DNA of 64,000 nt from Rhodoferax bucti (GTDB lineage Bacteria > Pseudomonadota > Gammaproteobacteria > Burkholderiales > Burkholderiaceae_C). The stretch spans positions 1 through 64,000 of the forward strand of contig NZ_VAHD01000003.1 in the NCBI RefSeq assembly GCF_005876985.1. The letters run 5' to 3'. Below, piece after piece: positions 39,039 through 47,849 of this stretch (positions within the stretch are counted from its first letter, which is position 1; the number at the start of each line of letters is the position of its first letter). Position numbers and translations under genes: made by a program. Below the pieces are notes generated by a model that saw only the letters and a list, made by a program, of their open reading frames with translations, searched no databases and was not told the origin of the DNA.

Positions 39039-41348
39039 ATGATTGCCCAAGAACTGGAAGTCAGCCTGCACATGGCGTTCGTGGAAGCCCGCCAGCAGCG
39101 CCATGAATTCATCACCGTAGAGCACTTGTTGTTGGCCCTTTTGGACAACCCCAGCGCCGCAGAAGTGCTGCGCGCCTGTGCCGCAAATATTGACGATTTA
39201 CGCAAATCGCTCACCAATTTCATCAAAGACAACACGCCACAAGTCGCGGGTACTGATGAGGTGGACACCCAGCCCACGCTTGGCTTTCAGCGCGTGATTC
39301 AGCGGGCCATCATGCATGTGCAAAGCACCGGCAGTGGCAAAAAAGAAGTCACTGGCGCCAATGTGCTGGTAGCCATTTTTGGCGAGAAAGACTCCCATGC
39401 GGTGTACTACCTCCACCAGCAGGGCGTGACCCGCTTGGACGTGGTGAACTTCATCGCCCACGGCATCAAAAAGTCCGACCCGCCCGAGGCCAGCAAGGCC
39501 AGCGAGAGCCCGCAAGAAAGTGAAGAGGGCGTAAGTGAGAAGAGCGAAAAAGCCTCGCCCTTGGAGCAGTACACCCAAAACCTGAACCAGATGGCCAAAG
39601 ACGGCAAGATCGATCCGCTGATCGGCCGAGACTACGAGGTCGAGCGGGTGATCCAGATTCTGTGCCGCCGCCGTAAAAACAACCCCCTGTTGGTGGGTGA
39701 GGCCGGTGTGGGCAAAACGGCCATTGCCGAGGGCTTGGCATGGCGCATCTCGCAAAACGATGTGCCCGAAATCTTGGCCGACTCGGTGGTGTATTCATTG
39801 GACATGGGCGCCTTGCTCGCGGGCACCAAATACCGCGGCGATTTTGAGCAACGCCTCAAGGCAGTGTTGAAGTCTTTGAAAGAAAAGCCCAATGCGGTTT
39901 TGTTTATTGACGAAATTCACACCTTGATTGGCGCCGGTGCAGCCTCTGGCGGCACTCTGGATGCGTCCAACCTTTTGAAGCCCAGCCTCAGCTCCGGTCA
40001 ACTCAAGTGCATTGGCGCTACCACCTTCACCGAATACCGCGGCATTTTTGAGAAAGACGCAGCGCTCTCCCGTCGCTTCCAGAAGGTCGACGTGGTAGAG
40101 CCCACCATCGACCAGACGGTGGAAATTCTCAAGGGACTCAAATCCCGCTTTGAAGAGCACCACAACGTCAAGTACGCCGTGGCCGCATTGCAGGCCGCTG
40201 CAGAGTTGAGTGCCAAATACATCAACGACCGCCACTTGCCTGACAAGGCGATCGACGTGATCGACGAGGCCGGTGCGGCTCAGCGTATCCTGGCGCCGAG
40301 CAAGCGCAAGAAGACCATTAGCAAGACCGAGGTGGAAGAAATTGTGGCGAAAATCGCTCGTATTCCCCCCGCGAATGTGTCCAACGACGATCGCAGCAAA
40401 CTCAAGACTCTGGAGCGCGACCTCAAGAGTGTGGTGTTTGGTCAAGACAAGGCACTGGACGTGTTGGCCTCCGCGGTCAAGATGGCCCGGTCGGGCTTGG
40501 GCAAGGGCGACAAGCCGATTGGCTCTTTCCTGTTCAGCGGCCCCACGGGCGTGGGTAAAACAGAAGCAGCCAAGCAGCTGGCTTACATCATGGGTATTGA
40601 CCTCATTCGCTTCGACATGAGCGAATACATGGAGCGCCATGCCGTGAGCCGTTTGATCGGTGCGCCTCCCGGCTATGTAGGCTTTGACCAAGGCGGTTTG
40701 CTGACCGAGGCCATCACCAAGAAGCCGCACGCGGTGCTCTTGTTGGATGAGATCGAAAAAGCCCATCCTGACATCTTCAACGTGCTGTTGCAGGTGATGG
40801 ACCACGGCTCGCTGACGGACAACAATGGCCGCAAAGCGGATTTCCGTAACGTGATCATCATCATGACCACCAACGCGGGTGCCGAGACTATGAACAAGGC
40901 CACCATCGGCTTCACCAACCCGCGTGAAGCGGGCGATGAAATGATGGACATCAAGCGCTTCTTCACTCCCGAGTTCCGCAACCGCTTGGATGCCATCGTG
41001 GGCTTCAAGGCGCTGGATGAGGTGGTGATCTTGCGCGTGGTCGACAAGTTTTTGCTGCAACTGGAAACCCAGCTGGCTGAGAAGAAGGTGGATGTCACCT
41101 TCACCGACAAGTTGCGCAAGCATTTGGGCAAGAAGGGTTTCGATCCCTTGATGGGCGCGCGCCCCATGCAGCGCCTGATTCAAGACACAATTCGCCGTGC
41201 CTTGGCTGATGAGTTGCTGTTTGGTCGCTTGGTGGATGGAGGTCGCTTGACGGTGGATCTGGATGAGAAAGACGAAGTGCTTCTCGACATTCAGCCCCTG
41301 CCCAAGAAAGAGGGCAAGTCCAAGCCCGAGGAAGCTACGGCTGGCTGA
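39039..41348 (+). CDS. clpA: ATP-dependent Clp protease ATP-binding subunit ClpA
   Basis: A 769-residue class I Hsp100 unfoldase. The N-domain (about 1-145) binds ClpS. Two AAA+ modules follow, with Walker A motifs GEAGVGKTA and GPTGVGKTE. The loop that docks on ClpP is expected in the second module. The first module has Walker B VLFIDEIHTLIGAG; the second has VLLLDEIEKAHPD. The C-terminus is rich in Lys and Glu. Confidence 0.98.
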   Translation: MIAQELEVSLHMAFVEARQQRHEFITVEHLLLALLDNPSAAEVLRACAANIDDLRKSLTNFIKDNTPQVAGTDEVDTQPTLGFQRVIQRAIMHVQSTGSGKKEVTGANVLVAIFGEKDSHAVYYLHQQGVTRLDVVNFIAHGIKKSDPPEASKASESPQESEEGVSEKSEKASPLEQYTQNLNQMAKDGKIDPLIGRDYEVERVIQILCRRRKNNPLLVGEAGVGKTAIAEGLAWRISQNDVPEILADSVVYSLDMGALLAGTKYRGDFEQRLKAVLKSLKEKPNAVLFIDEIHTLIGAGAASGGTLDASNLLKPSLSSGQLKCIGATTFTEYRGIFEKDAALSRRFQKVDVVEPTIDQTVEILKGLKSRFEEHHNVKYAVAALQAAAELSAKYINDRHLPDKAIDVIDEAGAAQRILAPSKRKKTISKTEVEEIVAKIARIPPANVSNDDRSKLKTLERDLKSVVFGQDKALDVLASAVKMARSGLGKGDKPIGSFLFSGPTGVGKTEAAKQLAYIMGIDLIRFDMSEYMERHAVSRLIGAPPGYVGFDQGGLLTEAITKKPHAVLLLDEIEKAHPDIFNVLLQVMDHGSLTDNNGRKADFRNVIIIMTTNAGAETMNKATIGFTNPREAGDEMMDIKRFFTPEFRNRLDAIVGFKALDEVVILRVVDKFLLQLETQLAEKKVDVTFTDKLRKHLGKKGFDPLMGARPMQRLIQDTIRRALADELLFGRLVDGGRLTVDLDEKDEVLLDIQPLPKKEGKSKPEEATAG

Positions 41349-41361
41349 TGGCGTGTTGGTG

Positions 41362-41403
41362 TGCGGTGCGCAATGCGCAATGCGCAATGCGCACCGCATT
41401 TTT
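41362..41403 (+). terminator. Terminator after clpA with a tandem-repeat loop
   Basis: A 10-bp perfect stem, tgcggtgcgc/gcgcaccgca (41362-41371, 41389-41398), encloses aatgcgc repeats and is followed by TTTTTC. The 7-bp unit gcgcaat occurs three times in a row. Confidence 0.65.
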
Positions 41404-41413
41404 CTTGAAGGGC

Positions 41414-41929
41414 TCAGTTTTGTAAAAACTGGGCCCTTATGTTTTCTACCCGGGTCCGGTTCACCGCAAAGTCTTTGCGCCCTAGGCGGCTGGCTGAGCG
41501 CACATGAATCACATGTTCTTCCGGGCTGAGCCAAAACTCCACATCGTCGGTGAACTTCAACAGTGGTGTTGTGCTCTGTGCATAGAGGTAGTCGGCCGTC
41601 TCGGTCACTACGGTGGTTTTAGGTGTGTTGCGCAAGATTTGGTCCACTTTGCGAAGTGCCACGGCTCCGTCGCCGCTGTAGCTGAATGGGGCAATGTCTG
41701 CGTAACCTCGCTGCGGATGGTCCGGGTATAGCTTGGCTTGGCTGCTGACGCTGTTGGGCGTCACGGATGGTGGTTTGAGCCGGCCGTCTTTGACGCCTAG
41801 GTCCTGTGGTGGCCTGCCGCTCAGAAAGCCGAATTGACCGGCAAAAAAGACCAGTGTGGGCAGTACGATGGCGACCAAGCCAATGAACCAAAGGGTTTTC
41901 ACGAGCGCTCCTTGCGAGGGGTGTTGCAT
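41414..41929 (-). CDS. DUF1499 domain-containing membrane-anchored protein
   Basis: 171 residues. A single N-terminal membrane segment (TLWFIGLVAIVLPTLVFFAG) is followed by a DUF1499-type domain (LKPPSVTPNSVSSQA, FSYSGDGAVALRKVDQIL, DDVEFWLSPEEHVIHVRSAS, ending NRTRVENIRAQF). The function of the family is not known. It converges on clpA and diverges from the patatin-like lipoprotein gene. Confidence 0.85.
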   Translation of the reverse strand: MQHPSQGALVKTLWFIGLVAIVLPTLVFFAGQFGFLSGRPPQDLGVKDGRLKPPSVTPNSVSSQAKLYPDHPQRGYADIAPFSYSGDGAVALRKVDQILRNTPKTTVVTETADYLYAQSTTPLLKFTDDVEFWLSPEEHVIHVRSASRLGRKDFAVNRTRVENIRAQFLQN

Positions 41930-41976
41930 GGTGCAGATGGTAGATCAATGAAGTGCAGGAAGGTGGAAGAGTGAAT

Positions 41977-42900
41977 ATGTTGAAACATGCCCGCGTTTAC
42001 TTGGCGTTATTGCCGGTGCTGGTGTTGGCGGCGTGCGCTACAGGGCCAACCGGGCCCAAAGGCAGTGTGGCGAGTGGCCCGGATGTGACCGCACCCGTAG
42101 GCATGGTGCCCAAGCCACCACCCAAAATCGGGCTGGCATTAGGCGGTGGCGCCGCGCGGGGCTTTGCCCACGTGGGCGTGATCCAGGTGCTGGAAGAAAA
42201 CGGCATCAAACCTAATCTAGTCACTGGCACCTCTGCCGGTAGCCTCGTAGCCGCCATTTATGCCAGTGGTAAAAACGGCGCGCAGCTCCAGCGCGTCGCA
42301 GAAACGATGGAGGAGGCTGCGATTGCCGACTGGACGCTGCCAATTTTCAGCCGCGGCATGTTGCGTGGTGATGCGCTGGCCAAATACGTGAATTGGCAGG
42401 TGGGCTCCAAGCTCATTGAAGAGCTGCCCATGCCCTTGGGTATTGTTGCCACAGACCTCAATACCGGTAACGACGTGCTGTTCCAGCGTGGCGATACAGG
42501 CACTGCCGTGAGGGCGTCCAGCTCGGTGCCCGCAGTATTTCAGCCGGTCAAGATTTCCGGGCGGGAGTATGTGGATGGTGGATTGGTCTCACCGGTGCCT
42601 GTCGCTGCGGCGCGGCGCATGGGTGCCGACTTTGTGATTGCGGTGGATATTTCCACACCGCCCGAGGGAAGCCTGACCGGTGGCACGCTCGATATTCTGC
42701 TGCAGACCTTCTCCATCATGGGCAAAAGCATCAACCGCTTTGAGTTGCGCGAGGCCGATGTGGTGGTTCGCCCCGCCTTACAGGGCGTAAGCAGTGCCGA
42801 CTTCGGTGCCCGCAAACGCGCGATTGAAGCCGGCCGCCAAGCCATGCTCAAGATGATTCCCGAGCTGAAGGCGGCGCTGGCCTCGTGCAAAAGTTGTTGA
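41977..42900 (+). CDS. Patatin-like phospholipase family lipoprotein (RssA-like)
   Basis: 307 residues from the ATG at 41977. The signal peptide ends in the lipobox LAAC with Cys20, so it is a membrane-tethered lipoprotein. The patatin domain starts with the oxyanion block LALGGGAARGFAHVGVI. The nucleophile Ser is in GTSAGS and the dyad Asp in YVDGGLVSPVPV. It is an acyl hydrolase or phospholipase; the substrate is unknown. Confidence 0.9.
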   Translation: MLKHARVYLALLPVLVLAACATGPTGPKGSVASGPDVTAPVGMVPKPPPKIGLALGGGAARGFAHVGVIQVLEENGIKPNLVTGTSAGSLVAAIYASGKNGAQLQRVAETMEEAAIADWTLPIFSRGMLRGDALAKYVNWQVGSKLIEELPMPLGIVATDLNTGNDVLFQRGDTGTAVRASSSVPAVFQPVKISGREYVDGGLVSPVPVAAARRMGADFVIAVDISTPPEGSLTGGTLDILLQTFSIMGKSINRFELREADVVVRPALQGVSSADFGARKRAIEAGRQAMLKMIPELKAALASCKSC

Positions 42901-42907
42901 GTACTTT

Positions 42908-43486
42908 TTAAGCGGATGGCGTAGCGCCATTTTCGTAAAAGCAGCGCGCACAGGTTTGCTGGTAGCGGCTGTTGCCGCCGATCAGCACTTGCTCGCCCTC
43001 GCGCACTCGCTGGCCTTGGTCGTCAATGCGCACGTTCATGGTCGCTTTGCGGCCGCAGGCGCAGATGGTTTTGATTTCTTCCATGTCATCGGCTAGGGTC
43101 AGCAAATAGGCTGCACCGGGGAAGGGCTTCCCCTGAAAGTCGGAGCGCAGGCCAAAACAAATCACCGGAATATTGCGCAGGTGGGCAATGCGGTGCAGCT
43201 GCTCCACTTGGGCGGGGGTCAGGAACTGCGCCTCGTCGATCAGCACACAGGCCAGGCCCGCTTGGGTGCGCAGCAGGGCCTCGAAGTCGGTGCGATCTTC
43301 AAAAATGTCGGCTGGGCGATGTAACCCCAAGCGGGAGGCAATGCTGCCTACGCCGCTGCGGTCGTCAATGCGGGCGGTAAAGAGTTGCACCCGCTGGCCT
43401 TGTTCTTCGTAGTTGTAGGCAATTTGAAGCAGCGAGGTGGATTTGCCGGCGTTCATGGCCGAATAGCGGAAAAAGAGTTTGGCCAT
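42908..43486 (-). CDS. tdk: Thymidine kinase (type II)
   Basis: 192 residues. It phosphorylates thymidine for the salvage pathway. The P-loop is YSAMNAGKSTSL, the catalytic Glu lies in VLIDEAQFL, and zinc cysteines are in CACGRKA and TCARCFYEN. The ATG (MAKLFFRYSA) is chosen; the longer frame upstream is not kinase-like. It is followed on the same strand by nothing and preceded by the EcsC-type gene. Confidence 0.96.
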   Translation of the reverse strand: MAKLFFRYSAMNAGKSTSLLQIAYNYEEQGQRVQLFTARIDDRSGVGSIASRLGLHRPADIFEDRTDFEALLRTQAGLACVLIDEAQFLTPAQVEQLHRIAHLRNIPVICFGLRSDFQGKPFPGAAYLLTLADDMEEIKTICACGRKATMNVRIDDQGQRVREGEQVLIGGNSRYQQTCARCFYENGATPSA

Positions 43487-43518
43487 AGCGCCTGCAGCAG
43501 TGAAAAGAAAAAAGGGGC

Positions 43519-44094
43519 TTATTGTGGCCGAGTGGCGAACAGTTGCTGCGCGTTTTTGGCCACTTGCAGCGTGTCGTAATACGCATACGCGCCCACGCCC
43601 ACTGCGCCGGCCAGCGGAATCCAGCGCGAGGCGCCTTTTTTCAATGCTGAGCCCAGCAGCTTGCCGCTGATTTGCAGGGCCAGGGTCTCCAGTGCTTTCA
43701 GGCCGCTGGAGCGCACCACCACCCGCTCGCCCGCCCGCACTGCAAAGTCGCGGAACAGCTGGGCAGACACATGTTTGAACAGGCAATACAGCATCTGCTC
43801 TTGGCCCAGGCTGCTGCGTTGGCCATGGAGGGCAGCAATGTCGGCCACCATCTGGGCCTGAATCCTCCACACACTGACCATCTCGGGCAGCACCGTGAGC
43901 CAGCCCATCCATCCAGGCGGGAGAGACAGGGTAGCCGCCACCATGCTGGCCTGTCGGGCGGCCTTGCGGGCAATCGCATGGGCGCGGAGGGCGGTGTCTT
44001 GTCGCTCCGCCTCATGGCTCTCGGGCACGTGCACCACCAGGTCCAGCAGCGCGCTGGCCAGTTGCACCCGCAGTGGGCTAGCTGGCGTGTTCAT
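43519..44094 (-). CDS. EcsC-like family protein
   Basis: 191 residues from the ATG at 44094 (MNTPASPL). Hydrophobic, small-residue-rich stretches (ASMVAATLSLPPGWMGWLTVL, in part, and WIPLAGAVGVGAYAYYDTL) suggest membrane association. The LPEMVSVWRIQAQMVADIAA segment resembles EcsC proteins. The function is unknown. It overlaps the 3' end of the exonuclease/GIY-YIG gene upstream by 17 nt, so the two are probably co-translated. Confidence 0.65.
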   Translation of the reverse strand: MNTPASPLRVQLASALLDLVVHVPESHEAERQDTALRAHAIARKAARQASMVAATLSLPPGWMGWLTVLPEMVSVWRIQAQMVADIAALHGQRSSLGQEQMLYCLFKHVSAQLFRDFAVRAGERVVVRSSGLKALETLALQISGKLLGSALKKGASRWIPLAGAVGVGAYAYYDTLQVAKNAQQLFATRPQ

Positions 44095-45520
44095 GGCTAC
44101 TCCGGGCAGCACCGAGGTGAATCACTTCACGCGAATGCAGGCCTGCGCCGGTGAGCCGCTTGACCAGCAGGCGGTAAGTGTCCAGGTCAAACGCCAAGGG
44201 CTGGCGGGCAGAAACGGCGTCTTGCAAGCCTTCCTCGTCGTGCGCGGTAGCCACGTGGCACCACTGGTCGAAGACATGAATATCCGTGCGGCCCGTGAGA
44301 GGGTTGTGCTCGCGGATGCCCATGCGACCTGCATGGGGCCACGCGTGGAGTTGATGCTCGGTGAGCGCCAATTGCAAGCGCACCCGGTGCAAGGCAGGGG
44401 TTTCACGCCCGGCGCACACGCCTTTGCAGCGGCCGATCTGGCAGGCAAAGCAGGCGCCTTTGCCGGACTCCAGGCCCAGCGCGAAAGGGCAGAGCAGGTG
44501 GGTATCGGCCAGGGCGCGAAGGCTGTCCAGGGCCTGGCGTTTGGAGCGGTAGGCGCCATACAACTGCCCCATGTCGGCAGCGTTGACTTCGTCCATGCGC
44601 ACCAGTTGCAACTGGGGGCGGGCCGTGGGGTCTTCGTGCAACTTCCAAGCCATGAGCTGCTTTTCTTTGCGCAGCAGGCGGTTATGGATGGGCTGCAGCT
44701 CTTTGACCAGGCGGGACTCCAGCAGCAGCGCACCCAGTTCGCCCGCGGTTTCACGCCACTCGACACGGCGGATTTCCTGCAGGATGCGCATCTCGCGCGC
44801 CACCTTGCTGGAGGCTTGGAAATGCGACATCACCCTTGTGCGCAGGGTGACGCTTTTGCCCACATACAGCGGGATGCTGCCTTCGCCATAAAACAGGTAC
44901 ACCCCCGGTGTGTCGGGAATCTCAGACACATCGGTTTCCAGTTGCGGGGGCAGGGCGGCGCTGCCTTGCAACAGGCCCAGGGCCTCGCGCTGTACGGCCT
45001 CAGTCCCAAGCTCGCGGGTGGCTATGTCCAGCCACGCGAGCACGACATCCACATCGCCCATTGCACGGTGGCGCGCTTGGGTCTGCAGGCCATGGCGTTG
45101 CAGGATGGCATCCAGCCCATGACCTTTGTGCTGCGGGTACAAGCGGCGCGACAGGCGCACGGTGCACAGGGTTTTGACCTTGAGCGGTTTCTCCAGCCGC
45201 GCCAGCTCATTCAGCACAAAACCATGGTCAAAACGCACGTTGTGGGCCACGAACACCGCACCATCCAGCAGCTCCAGCAGGGGCTTGGCCACTTCGGCAA
45301 AGGTGGGGGCGTCTTCCACCATCGCATCGGTAATCCCGGTGAGGCTCTGGATGAAGGGGGGAATGCGCACACCCGGGTTCACCAGCGTGGACCAGCGTGC
45401 GGTCTCTACCCCGTTGTCGATACGTACTGCCGCAATTTCGGTGATTCGGTCCAGGGTAGCGTTGCCACCGGTGGTTTCCAGGTCCAGCACCACATAGCTG
45501 GGCAGTAGGGCGGTGCTCAC
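44078..45520 (-). CDS. Exonuclease (DnaQ-like) and GIY-YIG nuclease fusion protein
   Basis: 480 residues. The N-terminal half is a DEDDh 3'-5' exonuclease: YVVLDLETTG near residue 8, AHNVRFDHGFVLNE near 85, and HRAMGDVDVVLAWL near 145. The second half starts with a GIY-YIG domain (TPGVYLFYGEGSIPLYVGKS, about 215-235), as in UvrC and Cho, followed by a Cys-rich CFACQIGRCKGVC stretch. A DNA-repair role is likely. The GTG start at 45520 overlaps the Nudix gene stop as GTGA, which decides the start. Confidence 0.9.
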   Translation of the reverse strand: MSTALLPSYVVLDLETTGGNATLDRITEIAAVRIDNGVETARWSTLVNPGVRIPPFIQSLTGITDAMVEDAPTFAEVAKPLLELLDGAVFVAHNVRFDHGFVLNELARLEKPLKVKTLCTVRLSRRLYPQHKGHGLDAILQRHGLQTQARHRAMGDVDVVLAWLDIATRELGTEAVQREALGLLQGSAALPPQLETDVSEIPDTPGVYLFYGEGSIPLYVGKSVTLRTRVMSHFQASSKVAREMRILQEIRRVEWRETAGELGALLLESRLVKELQPIHNRLLRKEKQLMAWKLHEDPTARPQLQLVRMDEVNAADMGQLYGAYRSKRQALDSLRALADTHLLCPFALGLESGKGACFACQIGRCKGVCAGRETPALHRVRLQLALTEHQLHAWPHAGRMGIREHNPLTGRTDIHVFDQWCHVATAHDEEGLQDAVSARQPLAFDLDTYRLLVKRLTGAGLHSREVIHLGAARSSHEHAS

Positions 45521-46062
45521 GCGATGTCGATGGTGTGAATGCCGTAGTGCCCGCTGCGGCGGTCGGCAAAGTAGTGCTCCAGCGTTTCCTTGACGGTGCG
45601 AAAGGCAATCTCGTCCCAAGGAATTTCTTCTTCGCTGAAGAGCCTGGCCTCGATGGTTTCGGTGCCCGGGTTGAACTGGTCGCTGGTGAGCCGCGCCCGG
45701 TAAAACAAATGGACCTGACCTACACGCGCCACGTTGAGCAGTGTGAACAGGCCTTCCATTTCGAACTGTGCGCCGGCCTCTTCATCGGTTTCACGGGCGG
45801 CACCTTCGGCGGTGGTCTCGCTCAGCTCCATGAAGCCGGCGGGCAGCGTCCATTTGCCAAAGCGCGGCTCAATATTGCGTTTGCAGAGCAGCACTTTGTC
45901 GCCCCAATGCGGCACGGTACCCACCACATTGAGCGGGTTCTCGTAATGGATGGTGTGGCACGCGGGGCAAACGGCGCGGGGCTTGGTGTCGCCGTCGTCC
46001 GGCACCCGGTATTCGACGGCAGTGCCGCATTCTTTGCAGTGTTTGATGGGGGCGCGTTGCAT
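45517..46062 (-). CDS. NUDIX hydrolase with N-terminal zinc ribbon
   Basis: 181 residues. An N-terminal ribbon (CKECG and CPACH) precedes a full Nudix box, GFMELSETTAEGAARETDEE AG. This resembles NADH pyrophosphatase-like and ADP-ribose-type enzymes; the substrate is not fixed. It overlaps the exonuclease/GIY-YIG start by 4 nt and lies 3 bp after the fumarylacetoacetase-family gene, giving a tight minus-strand operon. Confidence 0.92.
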   Translation of the reverse strand: MQRAPIKHCKECGTAVEYRVPDDGDTKPRAVCPACHTIHYENPLNVVGTVPHWGDKVLLCKRNIEPRFGKWTLPAGFMELSETTAEGAARETDEEAGAQFEMEGLFTLLNVARVGQVHLFYRARLTSDQFNPGTETIEARLFSEEEIPWDEIAFRTVKETLEHYFADRRSGHYGIHTIDIA

Positions 46063-46065
46063 GAG

Positions 46066-46761
46066 TCAGACGATCCGCACCGTGAGCGGCGCCAGGCCCT
46101 CCACGGTGCCATGCAACACATCGCCGCGCACCACAGCGCCTACGCCTTCGGGGGTGCCGGTGTAAATCAGGTCGCCGGGCTGCAAGGTCCAAGCGGCGGA
46201 GAGTTGCTCGATGGTTTCGGCAATGTTCCAAATCAGCTTGGACACGGTGCTGCGCTGGCGATCTGCGCCATTGACTTGCAGCGCAATAGCCGCCGACTCT
46301 GCGCCGGGGGCCTGCGCCGCCGGGGTGATGGGGCCAATGGGGGCCGAGTGCTCAAAACCCTTGCCGATGCACCAGGGGCGGCCCTGTTTCTTCATGTCGT
46401 TTTGCAGGTCGCGGCGCGTCATGTCCAAGCCCACGGCGTAACCGTAAATGTGCTGGTGGGCATCTGCCGCCCGGATATGGCTACCGCCCTTGCCAATGGC
46501 CACGACCAGCTCCACTTCGTGGTGCAGGTTGGCAGTGAGGGTGGGGTAGGGCATGTCTACTGTCGCGCCCGGCGCTGCAGCCAGCACCGCATCGGCCGGC
46601 TTCATGAAAAAGAACGGAGCCTCACGGCCGGTGTGGCCCATTTCTTTGGCGTGATCTTCGTAATTGCGGCCCACGCAGTAGATGCGGTGCACCGGAAAAC
46701 GTGCCTCCTGGCCGACAACGGCGACGCTGGCGGGGGCAGGCTGGGGAATGACAAAGCTCAT
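46066..46761 (-). CDS. Fumarylacetoacetate hydrolase family protein (possible fumarylpyruvate hydrolase)
   Basis: 231 residues from the ATG at 46761. It is a metal-dependent C-C bond hydrolase. Motifs include [30 protein letters not shown] with the metal-binding Glu residues, and [13 protein letters not shown]. Its length and the nearby maleylacetoacetate/maleylpyruvate isomerase gene fit fumarylpyruvate hydrolysis in a gentisate-type aromatic pathway, but no ring-cleaving dioxygenase is in the window. That assignment is inference. Confidence 0.88.
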   Translation of the reverse strand: MSFVIPQPAPASVAVVGQEARFPVHRIYCVGRNYEDHAKEMGHTGREAPFFFMKPADAVLAAAPGATVDMPYPTLTANLHHEVELVVAIGKGGSHIRAADAHQHIYGYAVGLDMTRRDLQNDMKKQGRPWCIGKGFEHSAPIGPITPAAQAPGAESAAIALQVNGADRQRSTVSKLIWNIAETIEQLSAAWTLQPGDLIYTGTPEGVGAVVRGDVLHGTVEGLAPLTVRIV

Positions 46762-46816
46762 GAACAAACTCCGGTAGGCAAGGGCAGAGAAACAGCGCGG
46801 TAGGCGAAGCCGGGGC

Positions 46817-47119
46817 TCAGACCGATTTCACCACCAGGTCAAAGTGTTCGACCACGGGTGGTTGCGCAAAGAAGGGCCCCACGATGGCGCGCCATTGGGT
46901 GAACAGATCGCTCTCGCGAAAGCCCACGGTGTGGTCTTCCAGCGTGTCCCAAAAGATTTGCAGGATGTAGCGCTCGGGGCTCTCAATGCCCTTGTTGACC
47001 TTGTAGCCCTGAAAACCCTTGGCCTTGGAGATCACGTCGCGCAGGCCACGGGCAATGGCTTCGTCAAAAGCGGCGTTCTGGCCGGGTTGGATGCGGATGT
47101 CGGCAAGCTCAAGAATCAT
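46817..47119 (-). CDS. Antibiotic biosynthesis monooxygenase (ABM) domain protein
   Basis: A 100-residue dimeric ferredoxin-like alpha+beta barrel protein. It begins [18 protein letters not shown]; the [18 protein letters not shown] strand-helix is typical of ABM/Dabb small proteins. Its function could be monooxygenase, heme-related or unknown. The start is the second ATG of the open frame, since the extra 21 residues are not domain-like. It diverges from maiA. Confidence 0.85.
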   Translation of the reverse strand: MILELADIRIQPGQNAAFDEAIARGLRDVISKAKGFQGYKVNKGIESPERYILQIFWDTLEDHTVGFRESDLFTQWRAIVGPFFAQPPVVEHFDLVVKSV

Positions 47120-47180
47120 GGTGTCTCCAAATCGGGGTTGAATGGTGGAATGGTAACGGCATCGGTTTATCCTCGGCGGC

Positions 47181-47849
47181 ATGAAGTTGTACAGCTACTT
47201 TCGATCTTCCGCCGCCTTCCGGGTGCGCATTGCACTCGCACTCAAGGGCCTGCCCTACGACTATGCCGCCGTACACCTGGTGCGTGGCGAGCAATTGCAG
47301 CCGGACTACCGCACCCTGAATCCGGATGGCTTGGTGCCCGCTTCGGAGGATGCCGGTGAGGTGCTGACCCAGTCCATGGCCATCATGGAGTATTTGGACG
47401 AAACCCACCGTCAAGCGCCCCTGTTGCCGGGCGACGCCCTGGCCCGCGCCAAGGTGCGCGCGCTGGCCCAATCCATCGCTTGCGAGATTCACCCGCTCAA
47501 CAACCTGCGGGTGTTGCGCTACCTGGTCGGGCCCTTGGGCGTAGACGAGGCGGCCAAGAACGGCTGGTACCACCACTGGACGCGCAGCGGGCTGGAGAGC
47601 TTTGAGCACCAACTGCTGGCACTTGACGCCTGGCATCGCCAGCGCGGCGGGGATGCACCGCAGACCTTTTGCTTTGGCGCAGCTCCCACGCTGGCAGATT
47701 GCTGCCTCGTGCCGCTGATCTTCAATGCGCAGCGTTTTGCCGTGCCACTGGATGGGTTGCCTCGCACCATGTCGGCATTCGATGCTTGCATGGCACTACC
47801 CGCCTTCCAAGCCGCCCGGCCGGAGGCCTGCCCCGATGCCCAAGCCTGA
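47181..47849 (+). CDS. maiA: Maleylacetoacetate (or maleylpyruvate) isomerase
   Basis: 222 residues, a zeta-class glutathione transferase. The glutathione-binding and catalytic segment is LYSYFRSSAAFRVRIAL, and the G-site is VLTQSMAIMEYLDE. It isomerises a cis-maleyl ring-cleavage product to the fumaryl form, which the nearby FAH-family protein could hydrolyse. Its last 14 nt overlap the start of pgeF. Confidence 0.93.
   Translation: MKLYSYFRSSAAFRVRIALALKGLPYDYAAVHLVRGEQLQPDYRTLNPDGLVPASEDAGEVLTQSMAIMEYLDETHRQAPLLPGDALARAKVRALAQSIACEIHPLNNLRVLRYLVGPLGVDEAAKNGWYHHWTRSGLESFEHQLLALDAWHRQRGGDAPQTFCFGAAPTLADCCLVPLIFNAQRFAVPLDGLPRTMSAFDACMALPAFQAARPEACPDAQA

Noticed and set aside
39795..41534. 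Minus-strand open frame (579 codons) opposite clpA
   Set aside because: His/Gln-rich shadow; ClpA accounts for the region fully.
43895..45508. Plus-strand open frame (537 codons) opposite the exonuclease/GIY-YIG gene
   Set aside because: Composition typical of antisense frames; the minus-strand gene has complete motifs and overlaps with its neighbours.
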